Origin: Halorussus halobius | GTDB lineage: Archaea > Halobacteriota > Halobacteria > Halobacteriales > Haladaptataceae | Assembly (NCBI RefSeq): GCF_004765805.1 | Contig: NZ_SBIU01000003.1 | Coordinates: forward strand, 124,001 to 188,000 | Direction: 5' to 3' | Length of the DNA stretch: 64,000 nucleotides | In this document: positions 18,679-28,192 of the stretch, piece by piece | Position numbering within the stretch: the first letter of the stretch is position 1 | Layout of the letters: each line of letters opens with the position of its first letter | Program-made: the position numbers and the translations under genes | Notes under the pieces: model-generated | What the model saw: the letters and a program-made list of their open reading frames with translations, nothing else | Databases searched by the model: none | Told to the model about the DNA's origin: nothing

Positions 18679-19338
18679 CTACGCCCCGACCACGCGACCC
18701 ATCACCTTCGCCTCGGCCGTCCGAAGGAGGGTCGAGGCGGTACTCTCGGCGCAGTCGAGTCGGTCGGCCACGCGGGACAGGCCCGCGTCCTTCGGCACCT
18801 CGTAGTAGCCAAGTTGGGCCGCGACCGAGGCGGCCTCGAACTGGCGGTCGGTCAGCGACCCCGCGACCGTGCCGTGGCGGCGGTCGTACTCGCCGATCTC
18901 CTCGACGGTCGCGGTAATCGCCTCGGGGAAGTCGTCGAGCAGCGCCTGCAGGTCGTCTGACCCGCCGACGACGGTAAATCGCATGTCGCCCTCGCCGGTG
19001 TACTCGATGGGCGGGACCACGAGCAGGTGGCGGTCGGCGAACGCGGCCCGGAAGTTGCGGTCCGAGTCGCGGGACACCTGCCGGACGTAGGCGTAGAACG
19101 ACCGGTCGTCGATGGGCGTCAGCGTGAACGACGCGACCGACTCGACGCCCGAGATGGCGTCCCGGTAGGGGTCGAGGTCGCCCTCGACGTAGAACAGCGC
19201 GTACTCGACGTCCTCGCCGTGGAGCAGGTTCCACGCCAGCAGTTCCTCGCGCTCGACCGCGTCGGCGTCGGCGACGAAGTTCTGCATGGGGTGCCTGCTG
19301 GCTCGCGGTTGGTCCAGCGTGAGCGTGAGGTAGTTCAC
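18679..19338 (-). CDS. Bat-type helix-turn-helix regulator (HTH-10)
   Basis: This 219-residue protein starts at GTG 19338 (MNYLTLTLDQPRASRHPMQN). Residues 1-150 form the haloarchaeal bacterioopsin-activator-like sensor region (RHPMQNFV, VEYALFYVEGD, FVAFADRHLLVVPP-like stretch). The C-terminus is the HTH-10 domain: LTDRQFEAASVAAQLGYYEVPKDAGLSRVADRL, with recognition helix AESTASTLLRTAEAKV. The GTG is chosen because the family opening begins there and a TATA element lies 28 bases upstream. It is divergent from the P450 gene, which it may control; that is inference from position. Confidence 0.88.
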   Translation of the reverse strand: MNYLTLTLDQPRASRHPMQNFVADADAVEREELLAWNLLHGEDVEYALFYVEGDLDPYRDAISGVESVASFTLTPIDDRSFYAYVRQVSRDSDRNFRAAFADRHLLVVPPIEYTGEGDMRFTVVGGSDDLQALLDDFPEAITATVEEIGEYDRRHGTVAGSLTDRQFEAASVAAQLGYYEVPKDAGLSRVADRLDCAESTASTLLRTAEAKVMGRVVGA

Positions 19339-19362
19339 GCCCGAGGCTATCGGACCGAAGTA

Positions 19363-19369
19363 CTTAAAG
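19363..19369. promoter_or_regulatory. Shared TATA-like element between the HTH-10 and P450 genes
   Basis: CTTAAAG reads as CTTTAAG on the minus strand, 28 bases before the regulator GTG (leaderless). On the plus strand it is about 57 bases before the P450 ATG, allowing a leader of about 30 bases. One site may serve both directions, so the regulator could control both genes from here. Confidence 0.5.
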
Positions 19370-19422
19370 AACCTAGGAAGGTCGGCAGAAGTTCCATCGA
19401 CGCGCGCCCGGAAGGACGACAC

Positions 19423-20796
19423 ATGAGCGAAGCCACTCACACGAACGACGCGTCCGGCGCGCGCGACCCGCCGCGGCTCGACGGCTGGCCGCTGGTCGGC
19501 AACACCGTGGCGTTCGCCCGCGACCCGTTCGCGTTCTACGACCGGCTCGATTCGACGGGCGACGCGGTGTGCTACAGCATCGCGGGCGACGAGTTCTGCA
19601 CGGTGTTCGAGCCCGAGTACGTCCAGCGGATTCTGGTCGAGGAGAACGAGCGCTACGTGAAGGCCCAGGCGTTCCGGCAGGCGGCCGCCGGGTTCGCCGA
19701 GCAGGGCCTGCTGCTGACCGAGGGCGAGGTGTGGCGCGACCAGCGCGTCCGAATCCAGCCCGCGTTCACGCCCGACCGAATCCAGCAGTACGCCGACGCG
19801 ATGGTCGAGTACGCCGAGCGGACCGCCGAGGACCTCGCGAGCGAAGCCGGGGCGGCCGAAAACATCGTCGACGTCGGCGAGGCGATGTCGGAACTCACCC
19901 TCCGGATTCTGGCGAAGTCGCTGCTCGACGTCGACGTCGCCGACCGCAGGGCGGTCGTCCGCGAAGCCACCGAGGCGCTCAACGACCGGGGCGACGCCGG
20001 CGGCGCGTCGGCGTTCGTGCCCGACTGGGTGCCGACGCCGAAGAACCGCCGGTTCCGGCGCGCGATGACGGCGTTCGAGCAACTGGTCGACGACCTCGTC
20101 GACGACCGCAGGGACGCCGCCGGCGAGCACGACGACCTGCTGGCCCTGCTGCTCCACGCCGAGGGGCCGGACGGCACCACGATGTCCGAGGACGCGGTCC
20201 GCGACCAGATGGTGACGTTCCTGTTCGCGGGCCACGAGACGACGTCGCTGGCGCTCACCTACGCGTGGCACCTGCTCGGTCGCAACCCCGACGCCGCCGC
20301 GCGGCTCCGGACCGAACTCGACGACGTTCTGGGCGACCGACGCGCGACGATGGCCGACCTGCCCGACCTCGACTACACCGACCGGGTCGTCACGGAGGCC
20401 CTGCGGCTGTATCCGCCCGCCTACGTCATCTTCCGCGAGCCGACCGAGGACGTCCGGCTCGGCCCGTACCGCGTCCGGGAGGGGACCAACGTCACGCTGC
20501 CCGTGTTCAAGATTCACCGCGACGAGCGGTTCTACGACGACCCCGACGCGTTCCGACCGGAGCGCTGGACGGACGAGTTCCGGGCCGAGCTTCCGGAGTA
20601 CGCCTACTTCCCCTTCGGGGGTGGCCCGCGCCACTGCATCGGGATGCGCTTTGCCAGAACCGAACTCAAGCTCGTCTTGGCGACGCTGGCCCGCGAACTC
20701 GCCTTCGAGCCGACCTACGATGGCGACCCCGACCTCACCATGGCCGCGACGCTCCGACCCGACCAGCCCATGGAGATGCGGGTCGAGCCCCGCTGA
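19423..20796 (+). CDS. Cytochrome P450
   Basis: This 457-residue soluble P450 starts MSEATHTND at ATG 19423. Family marks in order: the I-helix oxygen-activation motif FAGHETTSLAL (about residue 270), K-helix EALRLYPP (ExxR, about 325), DDPDAFRPERW, and the heme loop FGGGPRHCIGMRFA with thiolate ligand C405. The profile fits the bacterial-type CYP group to which the haloarchaeal CYP174 family belongs. It should mono-oxygenate a hydrophobic compound using ferredoxin. Substrate and redox partner are unknown. It is divergent from an HTH-10 regulator and upstream of a methyltransferase. Confidence 0.93.
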   Translation: MSEATHTNDASGARDPPRLDGWPLVGNTVAFARDPFAFYDRLDSTGDAVCYSIAGDEFCTVFEPEYVQRILVEENERYVKAQAFRQAAAGFAEQGLLLTEGEVWRDQRVRIQPAFTPDRIQQYADAMVEYAERTAEDLASEAGAAENIVDVGEAMSELTLRILAKSLLDVDVADRRAVVREATEALNDRGDAGGASAFVPDWVPTPKNRRFRRAMTAFEQLVDDLVDDRRDAAGEHDDLLALLLHAEGPDGTTMSEDAVRDQMVTFLFAGHETTSLALTYAWHLLGRNPDAAARLRTELDDVLGDRRATMADLPDLDYTDRVVTEALRLYPPAYVIFREPTEDVRLGPYRVREGTNVTLPVFKIHRDERFYDDPDAFRPERWTDEFRAELPEYAYFPFGGGPRHCIGMRFARTELKLVLATLARELAFEPTYDGDPDLTMAATLRPDQPMEMRVEPR

Positions 20797-20844
20797 ATCC
20801 CGGGTCGACGCCGGCCCGCCCGGGCCTTCGCGGGCGCGTCTCTA

Positions 20845-20861
20845 TGTGGTGTGATACCACA
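20845..20861 (+). promoter_or_regulatory. Perfect inverted repeat before the methyltransferase gene
   Basis: TGTGGT-GTGAT-ACCACA is a perfect six-base inverted repeat with a five-base spacer, ending about 12 bases before a TATA-like CTTATT (20873-20878). The ATG (20906) is about 30 bases past that TATA element. An upstream palindrome at this spacing fits an activator or operator site. Confidence 0.6.
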
Positions 20862-20905
20862 CCGCAGTAACGCTTATTCTCGAGTCGCCGGAACCGTCGG
20901 TTACG

Positions 20906-21754
20906 ATGACCGACATGGACCCCCGAAACTACTACGACGAGTTCGGCGAGGACGAGTGGGAGCGGCTGGACCGCGACCCCGTGACCCGGATGGAGTTCGA
21001 GAACACCACCGACTACCTCGACGACCACCTCCCCGAGACGGCGTCGGACCCCGAGTCGTCGGTCCCCGTGCGCGTCCTCGACGTGGGCGGTGCGGCGGGC
21101 CGGTACGCCTGCTGGCTGGCCGAGCGCGGCTACGAGGTGACGCTGGTCGACCTCTCTGCCACGCAGGTCGACCTCGCCCGGGAGAACGCCGCCGCTCGCG
21201 GCGTCGCCGACCGGGTCACGGCCCGGCAAGGCGACGTGCGCGACCTCGACTTCGGGACCGACGAGTTCGACGCGGTCTGCTGTCTCGGCGGGCCGCTGAG
21301 CCACGTCGTCGACGACGCCGAGCGCGCGACCGCGATGGCCGAACTCCGGCGGGTCGCTCGGCCCGATGCACCCGTCTTCGTCTCGGTCATCGGCCGGCTG
21401 GCGATGCTCCGGGACATCCTCAAGTTCGTCGTCGAGGACTCCCACGGCCTGCTCGTTCCCGTCGCCGAGGACGGCGACTACACCCAGGCCCGCGTCGAGG
21501 AACTCGCCGACGGCGAGGGCTGGGCTGAGTGTCACGGCTTCCGGGCCGACGAGTTCGAGGCCGAACTGACGGACGCGGGGCTGACGGTCGAGACGCTGGT
21601 CGGACTGGAGAACGTGGCCAGCCGGATGAAACGCGAACTGGCCGACGCCGACGAGGCGGCGCTCGACGACGTGCACGCGGTCGTCCGACTGCTCCGGGAG
21701 GACCGGACCGCCGTGGACTGCTCCGAGCACATGCTGGCGGTCTGTCGAGCGTGA
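20906..21754 (+). CDS. Class I SAM-dependent methyltransferase
   Basis: This 282-residue enzyme has a Rossmann fold with SAM motif I VRVLDVGGAAGRYACWLAERGYEVTLVDLS (about residues 50-80) and motif II ARQGDVRDLDFGTDEFDAVCCLGGPLSH. The family is ubiquitous and the substrate cannot be given. The start ATG 20906 (MTDMDPRNYYDEF) follows a TATA element by 28-30 bases. It may be read with nothing else, as the next gene is on the other strand. Confidence 0.88.
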   Translation: MTDMDPRNYYDEFGEDEWERLDRDPVTRMEFENTTDYLDDHLPETASDPESSVPVRVLDVGGAAGRYACWLAERGYEVTLVDLSATQVDLARENAAARGVADRVTARQGDVRDLDFGTDEFDAVCCLGGPLSHVVDDAERATAMAELRRVARPDAPVFVSVIGRLAMLRDILKFVVEDSHGLLVPVAEDGDYTQARVEELADGEGWAECHGFRADEFEAELTDAGLTVETLVGLENVASRMKRELADADEAALDDVHAVVRLLREDRTAVDCSEHMLAVCRA

Positions 21755-21817
21755 GTCGCCGACGCGGTGCCGGCGCGGGCCCGCCCGGCTCCGGACCCGT
21801 CCGAATCGACGGCGTGG

Positions 21818-22897
21818 CTACGGAGCGGGGTTCTCCGGACGGCTCCCGAGTTCGATGTCGACGGTCCGCCGGCTCCCGTCCCGAAGGATGGTGAGTTCGA
21901 CCGTCTCGCCCGGCGCGGCCTGCAACGAGAGGTAGCTCCCGAGGTCCTCGGTGGTGGTGAGTTCGGTGCCGCCGATGGTCAGCAACACGTCGCCCCCGAC
22001 CGGCATGCGAGCGCCCTCGATTAGTTCCGTCTCGCTGCCCTGGAGCACGCCCTCGCTGGGGCCGCCCGAGACGACGTTGGTCACCAACAGCCCCCGAGCC
22101 TCGTCGAGGTCGTTCGCCTCGGCCACGGTCGGCGTGACGTTGGTGAACGAGACGCCGACGTAGGCGTGGTCGTAGTCGCCGGTCTCGATCAGTGCCGGGA
22201 CGACCCGCTGGGTGAGCGCGGCCGAGATGCCGAACGCGATGTTGTCCCCGCCCCCGGAGTTGATGACCGCGACGACCCGGCCGTCGAGCGACATCAGCGG
22301 GCCGCCGCTGTTGCCCGGGTTGACGGCCGCGTCGGTCTGGACCGCGTCCGGAATCCGGTAGCCGGTCTGGGCCGGAATCGACCGGTCGGTCCCGCTGACG
22401 ACGCCCGTGGTCAGCGAGCCGTTCAGGTTGTACGGGTTGCCGATGGCGGCCACCTCCTGTCCGATGGTGGGTTCGCCCTCGATGAACGGAAGCGGGGTCG
22501 CCGAGGCGGGGACGTCCTCGACCGCGATGGCCGCGAGGTCGCTGTGCGGGTCGGTACCGACGACCTCGGCCTCGCTCCACTGCCCCTCGCTGAACCGGAC
22601 GTCGACCGACGACGCGGAACCGACGACGTGGTCGTTCGTGACGACGTGCGAGTCGTCGAACACGAACCCGGTCCCCTGTCCCTGGGCGGCCCGGACCATG
22701 ACGACCGAGTCGACGGCGTTCCGGTACAGTTCGGTGTACTCGCTCGGGGCCGACTCCGGGGCCTCGGTCGTCGGCGGCGAGTCCGAGGTAGTCGCGTCCT
22801 GGGCGGGCGCTGATGCGCCGCACCCGGCGAGTCCAGCAGCGACTGCGGTCCCGCCGAGTGCGAGGAATCGGCGACGGTCGAGCGTCGAGTCTGACAT
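21818..22897 (-). CDS. HtrA/DegP-like serine protease lipoprotein with PDZ domain
   Basis: This 359-residue protein starts MSDSTLDRRRFLALGG at ATG 22897. The twin-arginine leader ends in the lipobox LAGC (C about 25), so it is a Tat-exported lipid-anchored protein. The trypsin-fold protease shows the triad: His in VVTNDHVVGS, Asp in HSDLAAIAV, Ser in NPGNSGGPL. A PDZ domain (about 265-355) contains ARGLLVTNVVSGGPS and VGGDVLLTIGGTEL. It degrades or chaperones damaged surface proteins outside the membrane. It lies next to pccX with no evident functional link. Confidence 0.92.
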   Translation of the reverse strand: MSDSTLDRRRFLALGGTAVAAGLAGCGASAPAQDATTSDSPPTTEAPESAPSEYTELYRNAVDSVVMVRAAQGQGTGFVFDDSHVVTNDHVVGSASSVDVRFSEGQWSEAEVVGTDPHSDLAAIAVEDVPASATPLPFIEGEPTIGQEVAAIGNPYNLNGSLTTGVVSGTDRSIPAQTGYRIPDAVQTDAAVNPGNSGGPLMSLDGRVVAVINSGGGDNIAFGISAALTQRVVPALIETGDYDHAYVGVSFTNVTPTVAEANDLDEARGLLVTNVVSGGPSEGVLQGSETELIEGARMPVGGDVLLTIGGTELTTTEDLGSYLSLQAAPGETVELTILRDGSRRTVDIELGSRPENPAP

Positions 22898-23001
22898 CTT
22901 ACTGCGGGTTGGGACTGTACGCCCGTATATCTTGTCCGACGCGGGAAAGCGTCCGGCCGCGCGCGGGCCTCGACCGTCGTCGGCCGGAACCCTCGCGCCG
23001 G

Positions 23002-23343
23002 TCAGAAGCGGTCGGCCCGTCCCGAGGCGGCCCACGCGTCGGTCGGCGCGCTAGTCGGGACCCGACCGGTGCGGCCCTGCAACCCCCGGAGGCGGCCGGC
23101 GAACGACCACCGTTTGCCGTCCCACGATTCCGCCTCGCTCTCGTCGGCTGCCGCGGCGGCCGCCTGCGCCCGGAGGTGCGCGCGCACGGCGGCCGCGATG
23201 GCAGCGGCCTCCTGGTCGGTCGCGTCGGCGGGCACGTCGAGGGCCGCGTCGGCGAGCGGCGACTCGCCGCTCGCGGCCCCACCGGCGGCCGACTCCCCGT
23301 CGGCCTCCGTCTCCGCCCGGGCGTCGGTGTGGGATTTGGCCAT
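23002..23343 (-). CDS. pccX: Acyl-CoA carboxylase small (epsilon-like) subunit PccX
   Basis: This 113-residue protein has an alanine-rich coiled stretch [19 protein letters not shown] (about residues 40-59), characteristic of carboxylase epsilon subunits. The haloarchaeal PccX ending follows: [15 protein letters not shown] and [14 protein letters not shown]. In Haloferax mediterranei a homologous small subunit is needed for full propionyl-CoA carboxylase activity. It starts one base after the pccB stop. Residues 1-35 are low complexity and acidic. Confidence 0.88.
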   Translation of the reverse strand: MAKSHTDARAETEADGESAAGGAASGESPLADAALDVPADATDQEAAAIAAAVRAHLRAQAAAAAADESEAESWDGKRWSFAGRLRGLQGRTGRVPTSAPTDAWAASGRADRF

Positions 23344-23344
23344 G

Positions 23345-24895
23345 TCAGAGCGGGATGTTGCCGTGTTTCTTGTCGGGCTGTTCGTCGCGCTTGCTCGACA
23401 GCATCTCCAGGTCGTCTATCAGCCGCGGCCGGGTCTCGGGCGGTTCCAGCACGTCGTCGACGAAGCCACGGTCGGCCGCCGTGTACGGGTTGGCGAACTC
23501 CTCGCGGTACTCCTCGATGAGTTCCTCGCGGCGGGCCTCGGTGTCCTCGGCCGCGTCGAGTTCGTCGTCGTAGAGGATGTTGACCGCGCCCTTCGGCCCC
23601 ATCACCGCGATTTCGGCGGTGGGCCACGCGTAGTTGACGTCCGCGCCGATGTGTTTCGACGCCATCACGTCGTAGGCCCCGCCGTACGCCTTCCGGGTGA
23701 TGACCGTCATCAGCGGGACGGTCGCCTCGGAGTAGGCGTACAGCAGTTTCGCGCCGTGGCGGATGATGCCGCCGTGTTCCTGGTCGGTGCCGGGCATGAA
23801 GCCCGGCACGTCCACGAACGTCAGGATGGGGACGTTAAAGGAGTCACAGAAGCGGACGAAGCGCGCGCCCTTCTGGGAGGACTCGATGTCGAGCGTGCCG
23901 GCGTTGACGCGGGGCTGGTTGGCGACGATGCCGACCGACCGGCCGTCGAGGCGCGCGAAGCCGACGACGATGTTCTTGGCGTAGCCCTCCTGGACCTCGA
24001 AGAACGAATCCTCGTCGACCACGCCGTCGATGACCCGATTCATGTCGTAGGGCTTGCGGGGTTCGTCGGGCACGACCGAGGTGAGTTCGTCGTCGCGGCG
24101 CTCGGGGTCGTCGTACGGCTCGACGCGGGGCGGGTCCTCGACGTTGTTCTGCGGGACGTACGACAGCAGGCGGCGGATGTCGTCGAGCGCCTCCTTCTCG
24201 TCGGACTCCGAGAAGTGCGCCACGCCGGAGGTCGACTCGTGGGTCTTCGCGCCGCCCAGCTCCTCGAAGCTGACCTGCTCGCCCGTGACCGTCTCGATGA
24301 CGTCCGGGCCGGTGATGAACATGTGGCTGGTGTCCTCGACCATGAACACGAAGTCCGTGATGGCGGGCGAGTAGACCGCGCCGCCCGCGCACGGCCCCAT
24401 GATGGCCGAAACCTGGGGGATGACGCCGCTGGCCTCGGTGTTGCGCCGGAATATCTCGGCGTAGCCCGCCAGCGAGGCGACGCCCTCCTGAATCCGGGCA
24501 CCGGCCGAGTCGTTCAGCCCGATTACGGGCGCGCCTACCTCCATCGCCCTGTCCATCACCTTGCAGACCTTCTCGGCGAACACCTCGCCGAGCGACCCGC
24601 CGAACACGGTGAAGTCGTGGGCGAACACGAACGTCTTCCGGCCGTTGACCTCGCCGTAGCCCGTGACCACGCCGTCGCCTTTGACCTGTTTGTCCTCCAT
24701 CCCGAAGTTGTGGCTCCGGTGGGTCCGGAGCTGGTCGAACTCGTTGAAGGTGCCGTCGTCGAGGAAGTAGTCGATGCGCTCGCGCGCGGTCATCTTGCCC
24801 TTCTCGTGCTGGGCCTCGATGCGGTCCTCGCCGCCGCCCTTCAGCGCCTCCTCGCGGAGCTCCCGGAGTTCCTCTATCTTGTCGTCCATCGTCAT
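23345..24895 (-). CDS. pccB: Acyl-CoA/propionyl-CoA carboxylase carboxyltransferase (beta) subunit
   Basis: This 516-residue subunit has carboxyltransferase N and C domains: [34 protein letters not shown], and the oxyanion-hole stretch [14 protein letters not shown] (about residue 135). The second domain shows [28 protein letters not shown] and [17 protein letters not shown]. It transfers carboxyl from biotin to propionyl- or acetyl-CoA. GGAGG lies about 10 bases before the ATG at 24895, an unusually clear ribosome binding site. It is read together with pccX. The alpha subunit gene lies about 4.8 kb further along the same strand. Confidence 0.95.
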   Translation of the reverse strand: MTMDDKIEELRELREEALKGGGEDRIEAQHEKGKMTARERIDYFLDDGTFNEFDQLRTHRSHNFGMEDKQVKGDGVVTGYGEVNGRKTFVFAHDFTVFGGSLGEVFAEKVCKVMDRAMEVGAPVIGLNDSAGARIQEGVASLAGYAEIFRRNTEASGVIPQVSAIMGPCAGGAVYSPAITDFVFMVEDTSHMFITGPDVIETVTGEQVSFEELGGAKTHESTSGVAHFSESDEKEALDDIRRLLSYVPQNNVEDPPRVEPYDDPERRDDELTSVVPDEPRKPYDMNRVIDGVVDEDSFFEVQEGYAKNIVVGFARLDGRSVGIVANQPRVNAGTLDIESSQKGARFVRFCDSFNVPILTFVDVPGFMPGTDQEHGGIIRHGAKLLYAYSEATVPLMTVITRKAYGGAYDVMASKHIGADVNYAWPTAEIAVMGPKGAVNILYDDELDAAEDTEARREELIEEYREEFANPYTAADRGFVDDVLEPPETRPRLIDDLEMLSSKRDEQPDKKHGNIPL

Positions 24896-24986
24896 TCGGG
24901 GTCCCTCCGATGGCCTCTCATTGGCCGAGGTGAGGGCGAGGGACCGGAAAAACGTTGCTAAAAGGGGTGGGGCGAACGCCGCCCGC

Positions 24987-25502
24987 TCAGTCCGTGTACG
25001 GTTTCTCGATGCCGCGGTCGACGCTGACGAGCGCGCTCATGCGCCGGGTGACGCCGTCGAACAGCGTAACCAGCGGGGAGAGCGTGCGCTCGACCAGCCG
25101 AATCGGCGACGCCACGGTCAGCGACCACTCCTCGGCGTTGCCGAGTCCGAACGCCTTCGGCACTATCTCGCCGAATATCAACACGAGGACGCTGGTGACC
25201 GCCGTCGTCACGACGACCGTGGGACCCGCCGAGAGGTATCCCGCGACGAGGACGGTCACGATGCTCGATATCATCACGTTCACCACGTTGTTCCCGACCA
25301 ACAGCGTCACGAGCAGCCGGTGGGGGTCGTCGTGGAGTTCCTTCAGCACGCGCGCTCGGTCGTCGCCGGTGGTCGCCTGCTCGTCGACCCACGCCTTCGG
25401 GAGCGAGAACATCGCCGTCTCGGAACTGGAGAAGAACGCGCTACAGGCGAGCAGAACGAGAGTCGCCGCGACCCCGGCTACCGTAACTGTCGGACTTGCC
25501 AT
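24987..25502 (-). CDS. DUF21-only membrane protein (CNNM/CorC-type transporter domain)
   Basis: This 171-residue protein is the DUF21 transmembrane domain alone: [21 protein letters not shown] (helix 1 with the FFSSSETA hallmark), [17 protein letters not shown] and [18 protein letters not shown]. Full-length relatives carry CBS and CorC/HlyC domains after this and export Mg2+ or Co2+. Here the protein ends shortly after the third membrane segment, with no sign of a frameshift, so it is a short family form or a natural truncation. ATG 25502 starts [10 protein letters not shown]. It lies about 90 bases upstream of pccB. Confidence 0.85.
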   Translation of the reverse strand: MASPTVTVAGVAATLVLLACSAFFSSSETAMFSLPKAWVDEQATTGDDRARVLKELHDDPHRLLVTLLVGNNVVNVMISSIVTVLVAGYLSAGPTVVVTTAVTSVLVLIFGEIVPKAFGLGNAEEWSLTVASPIRLVERTLSPLVTLFDGVTRRMSALVSVDRGIEKPYTD

Positions 25503-25630
25503 GCCCGTCGTTCGGCGAGGACGGCCAAGAAATCGTCGCCGCGCGTCGGCGCGAGCGACGGGACTAACCGCGAGTCTGCTGGATTCGGAGCGGCCGGCTC
25601 GCGACCGCCGAAGGTCACGGGGCGACTCGC

Positions 25631-26965
25631 TCAGAACGTCACGCCCGCCAGCGCCAGCAGGTTGGCCACGAGCGTCGCCAGCAAGAACAGCGGCAGAATC
25701 GTCCGGACCGACCAGAGCCACGCCGGCCCGACCGACCGAACGTACCGGCCCGCGCCGGTCGAGTACTCCGCGAGCGCGTCCGACCCGAGCACCCAGCCGA
25801 CGAACAGCAGGAACCCGACCAGCCCGGCGGTCAACATCAGGTCGACCAGCGGCCCCGAGACCACGGTGAACAGGCCGGGCGAGAGCGCGTTCGCGCTCCC
25901 GGTGACCAAGACGAGTCCGGCGAGCGCGCCGGTGGCGGTCCGGCGCTCGATTCCGTGTTCGTCCACCAGATACGCGACCGGAATCTCCAGAATGCTGATG
26001 GCCGACGACAGCGCCGCGAGCGCCACCACGCCGAAGAAGGCGACTGCGAGGACTCGCCCGAGCGGGAGTTCGGAGAACGCGCCCGCGAGGCCGACGAACA
26101 GCGCGCCCGGCCCGCCCTCGGCCGCCGCTCCCGACACCCCGCCGACCGTCGCGAACAACAGCGGAAAGACGACCAGTCCCGCGAGGACGCCGATGGCGGT
26201 GTTGAGCACCGCGATGACGCTCCCGTCGAACGCGAGGTCGTGGTCCTCGCCCAGATACGAGGCGTAGGTTATCATGGTGCCCACGCCCAGCGAGAGGGTG
26301 AACAGCGCCTGCCCGGCGGCCGCGCCCAGCACGTCGAGGAAGTTGGCCCGGAGGTAGGCCGCGTCGAAGTCCAGATAGAACGACAGCCCCGGTCCGGCGC
26401 CCGAGCGCGTGACCGCCCACCCGGCCAGCGCGACCAGCAGGACGACGATTGCGGGCATCATCAGCGTGGTCGCGCGCTCGATGCCGTCCCGGACGCCGCC
26501 GAGGACCACCAGCGCGGTCACCCCGAGGAAGGCGACGTGAAACCCGGCGGCCGGGAGTCCGAACCCGATGGCATCGAAGTACGCGCCAGCCGAGCCGAAG
26601 TACGACCCCGTGAAGCTGGCGAAGAAGTACCGGAGAATCCACCCGCCCACGACGCTGTAGAACGACAGCATGGCGATTGCGGTCACGACGCCGAACAGCC
26701 CGACCGCGCCCCACGACTTGGACCCCGAGGAGAGCCGGTAGAGCGCGCCCGCCGGGTTGCGCTCGGAGCGTCGCCCGATGACGAACTCCGCGACCAGGCC
26801 CGGAACGCCCACCAGCAGGACGACCCCGAGATACACCACCAGAAACGCGCTCCCGCCGTTCTCGGCGGTCATCCACGGGAAGCGCCAGAGGTTGCCCAGC
26901 CCGACCGCGCTCCCGACCGCCGCGAGGATGAACCCGACCCGCGTGCCCCACGATTCGCGTGTCAT
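25631..26965 (-). CDS. Sodium-dependent transporter of the NSS (SNF) family
   Basis: This 444-residue, about 11-12 helix protein starts MTRESWGTRVGFILAAVGSA at ATG 26965. Helix 1 carries the NSS sodium-site signature GSAVGLGNLWRFPWM. Further marks are VPGLVAEFVIGRR, SVVGGWILRYF, LSLGVGTMITYASY and SSAISILEIPVAY. NSS proteins bring in amino acids or similar solutes with Na+, which suits a haloarchaeon. The substrate is unknown. A clear paralogue lies at 28193-29536 on the same strand, with a PGF-CTERM protein gene between them. Confidence 0.92.
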   Translation of the reverse strand: MTRESWGTRVGFILAAVGSAVGLGNLWRFPWMTAENGGSAFLVVYLGVVLLVGVPGLVAEFVIGRRSERNPAGALYRLSSGSKSWGAVGLFGVVTAIAMLSFYSVVGGWILRYFFASFTGSYFGSAGAYFDAIGFGLPAAGFHVAFLGVTALVVLGGVRDGIERATTLMMPAIVVLLVALAGWAVTRSGAGPGLSFYLDFDAAYLRANFLDVLGAAAGQALFTLSLGVGTMITYASYLGEDHDLAFDGSVIAVLNTAIGVLAGLVVFPLLFATVGGVSGAAAEGGPGALFVGLAGAFSELPLGRVLAVAFFGVVALAALSSAISILEIPVAYLVDEHGIERRTATGALAGLVLVTGSANALSPGLFTVVSGPLVDLMLTAGLVGFLLFVGWVLGSDALAEYSTGAGRYVRSVGPAWLWSVRTILPLFLLATLVANLLALAGVTF

Positions 26966-27060
26966 TTCGAGACAATCGCCAACCGGTCCCAAAGAGCGTT
27001 TCGAACCGGCGGGCGGCGAGTTTTGCGGTCCCCGAGGGTCGGCCGACGATTTGCCGTCGT

Positions 27061-28086
27061 TCAGTTCCGGCCGCGAAGCGCGACGAGCGCGGCGAGCGCG
27101 ACCGCGAGGAGTGTCGCCGGCGCGCCGAAACCGGGGACGGGGACGGCGCTGTCGTCTTCGAGGTCGCTCTTCTCCTGAACGTCGGGATCGCGCGGGGCGT
27201 AGTCCTCGGAGTCGACGACGCCGTCGCCGTCGCTGTCCTGCAGTCCCGAGGTGGTCGGGTCGGAGGGGCCGGACTCGGTGGCCTGATTCGACTGGGCGGT
27301 CGAGTCGGACCCGGCGGTGGTGGCCGACGTTGCGGTGTCGCTCGATCCGGTGGCGGCCTGCGTCGTCGCGGCCGTGGTCGCCTCGGTGGCCAAACTATCC
27401 GTGCCGCGCTCGATGGTTAGCGACCACTCGCCCGGCTGCTCGCCGACGGTCTGTAGCTGGAGGCAGGTCGGCTCGTCGGTGTTCGAGTAGACGTGGAACC
27501 GATTGTCACCGGTTTCGGCCCGATGGAGGTCGCTGTAGAACTCGGCCGAGGGGTTGGCGCTGAAGTCGTTGTAGTTGTCCACGGCGAACATCTCCCCGGT
27601 GTCGTACGGCAGGACCGGATAGTCGGCGCTCGACCCCATTTCGCCGAGTTCCTCGTGGTCCTCGGAGGAATCGAGTTCCCGGTCGAGGCCGCGTATCGTC
27701 GCGTCCTGGCTGTGGAAGTGCGCGGGGTCGCTGATGGTCATCGAGTCGTTGCGGGCCGAGTTAGCCCAGTCGTTGAAGACGCCGATGTACTCGTTCGGTT
27801 CGCGGTCCTCGTGGCCCTTCTGGACGACCGACCGGTTCAGGCTGAACACCCGGAGTTCGGAGTCGGACGACGACCCCGTGAACGACAGCGTGACGGTTAT
27901 CCCCTCGCCGTTGGGCACGTCGAACGCCAGCGCGTCGGTGTCGCTCGGCGTGAGCGACCCCGAGTACGACCCCGGCGAGCGTATCTCGGTCCGGTCGCAT
28001 CGGTCGGGAACCTCCTGTGCCACCGCCGGTTGCGGAACCGCGACCGACGCCACGACGAGCGCGACCAGCAACGCAGTTCGCTTCAT
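27061..28086 (-). CDS. Secreted surface protein with PGF-CTERM anchor
   Basis: This 341-residue protein has a Sec signal peptide (MKRTALLVALVVASVAVPQP, cleavage near AVAQE). A beta-rich body follows that includes DALAFDVPNGEGITVTLSF, a stretch like bacterial pre-peptidase C-terminal (PPC) domains. Next come a Thr/Ser-rich stalk (about 235-285), a calcium-loop motif DSDGDGVVDSED, and a C-terminal VPGFGAPATLLAVALAALVA plus RGRN. The last part is the PGF-CTERM signal that archaeosortase A replaces with a lipid anchor. The Thr-rich stalk is a likely O-glycosylation zone. It lies between two NSS transporters and may bind ligand at the cell surface; that is inference from position only. Confidence 0.8.
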   Translation of the reverse strand: MKRTALLVALVVASVAVPQPAVAQEVPDRCDRTEIRSPGSYSGSLTPSDTDALAFDVPNGEGITVTLSFTGSSSDSELRVFSLNRSVVQKGHEDREPNEYIGVFNDWANSARNDSMTISDPAHFHSQDATIRGLDRELDSSEDHEELGEMGSSADYPVLPYDTGEMFAVDNYNDFSANPSAEFYSDLHRAETGDNRFHVYSNTDEPTCLQLQTVGEQPGEWSLTIERGTDSLATEATTAATTQAATGSSDTATSATTAGSDSTAQSNQATESGPSDPTTSGLQDSDGDGVVDSEDYAPRDPDVQEKSDLEDDSAVPVPGFGAPATLLAVALAALVALRGRN

Positions 28087-28192
28087 GTATCCGGCTGTCG
28101 GATGTCGGTGACTTATACTATTCTGATAGCTGGAAAATTGCTTCCTGCTGTCGGAATCGCCCAGTCGGTGACAGTTCCCAACTACTTCCGTC

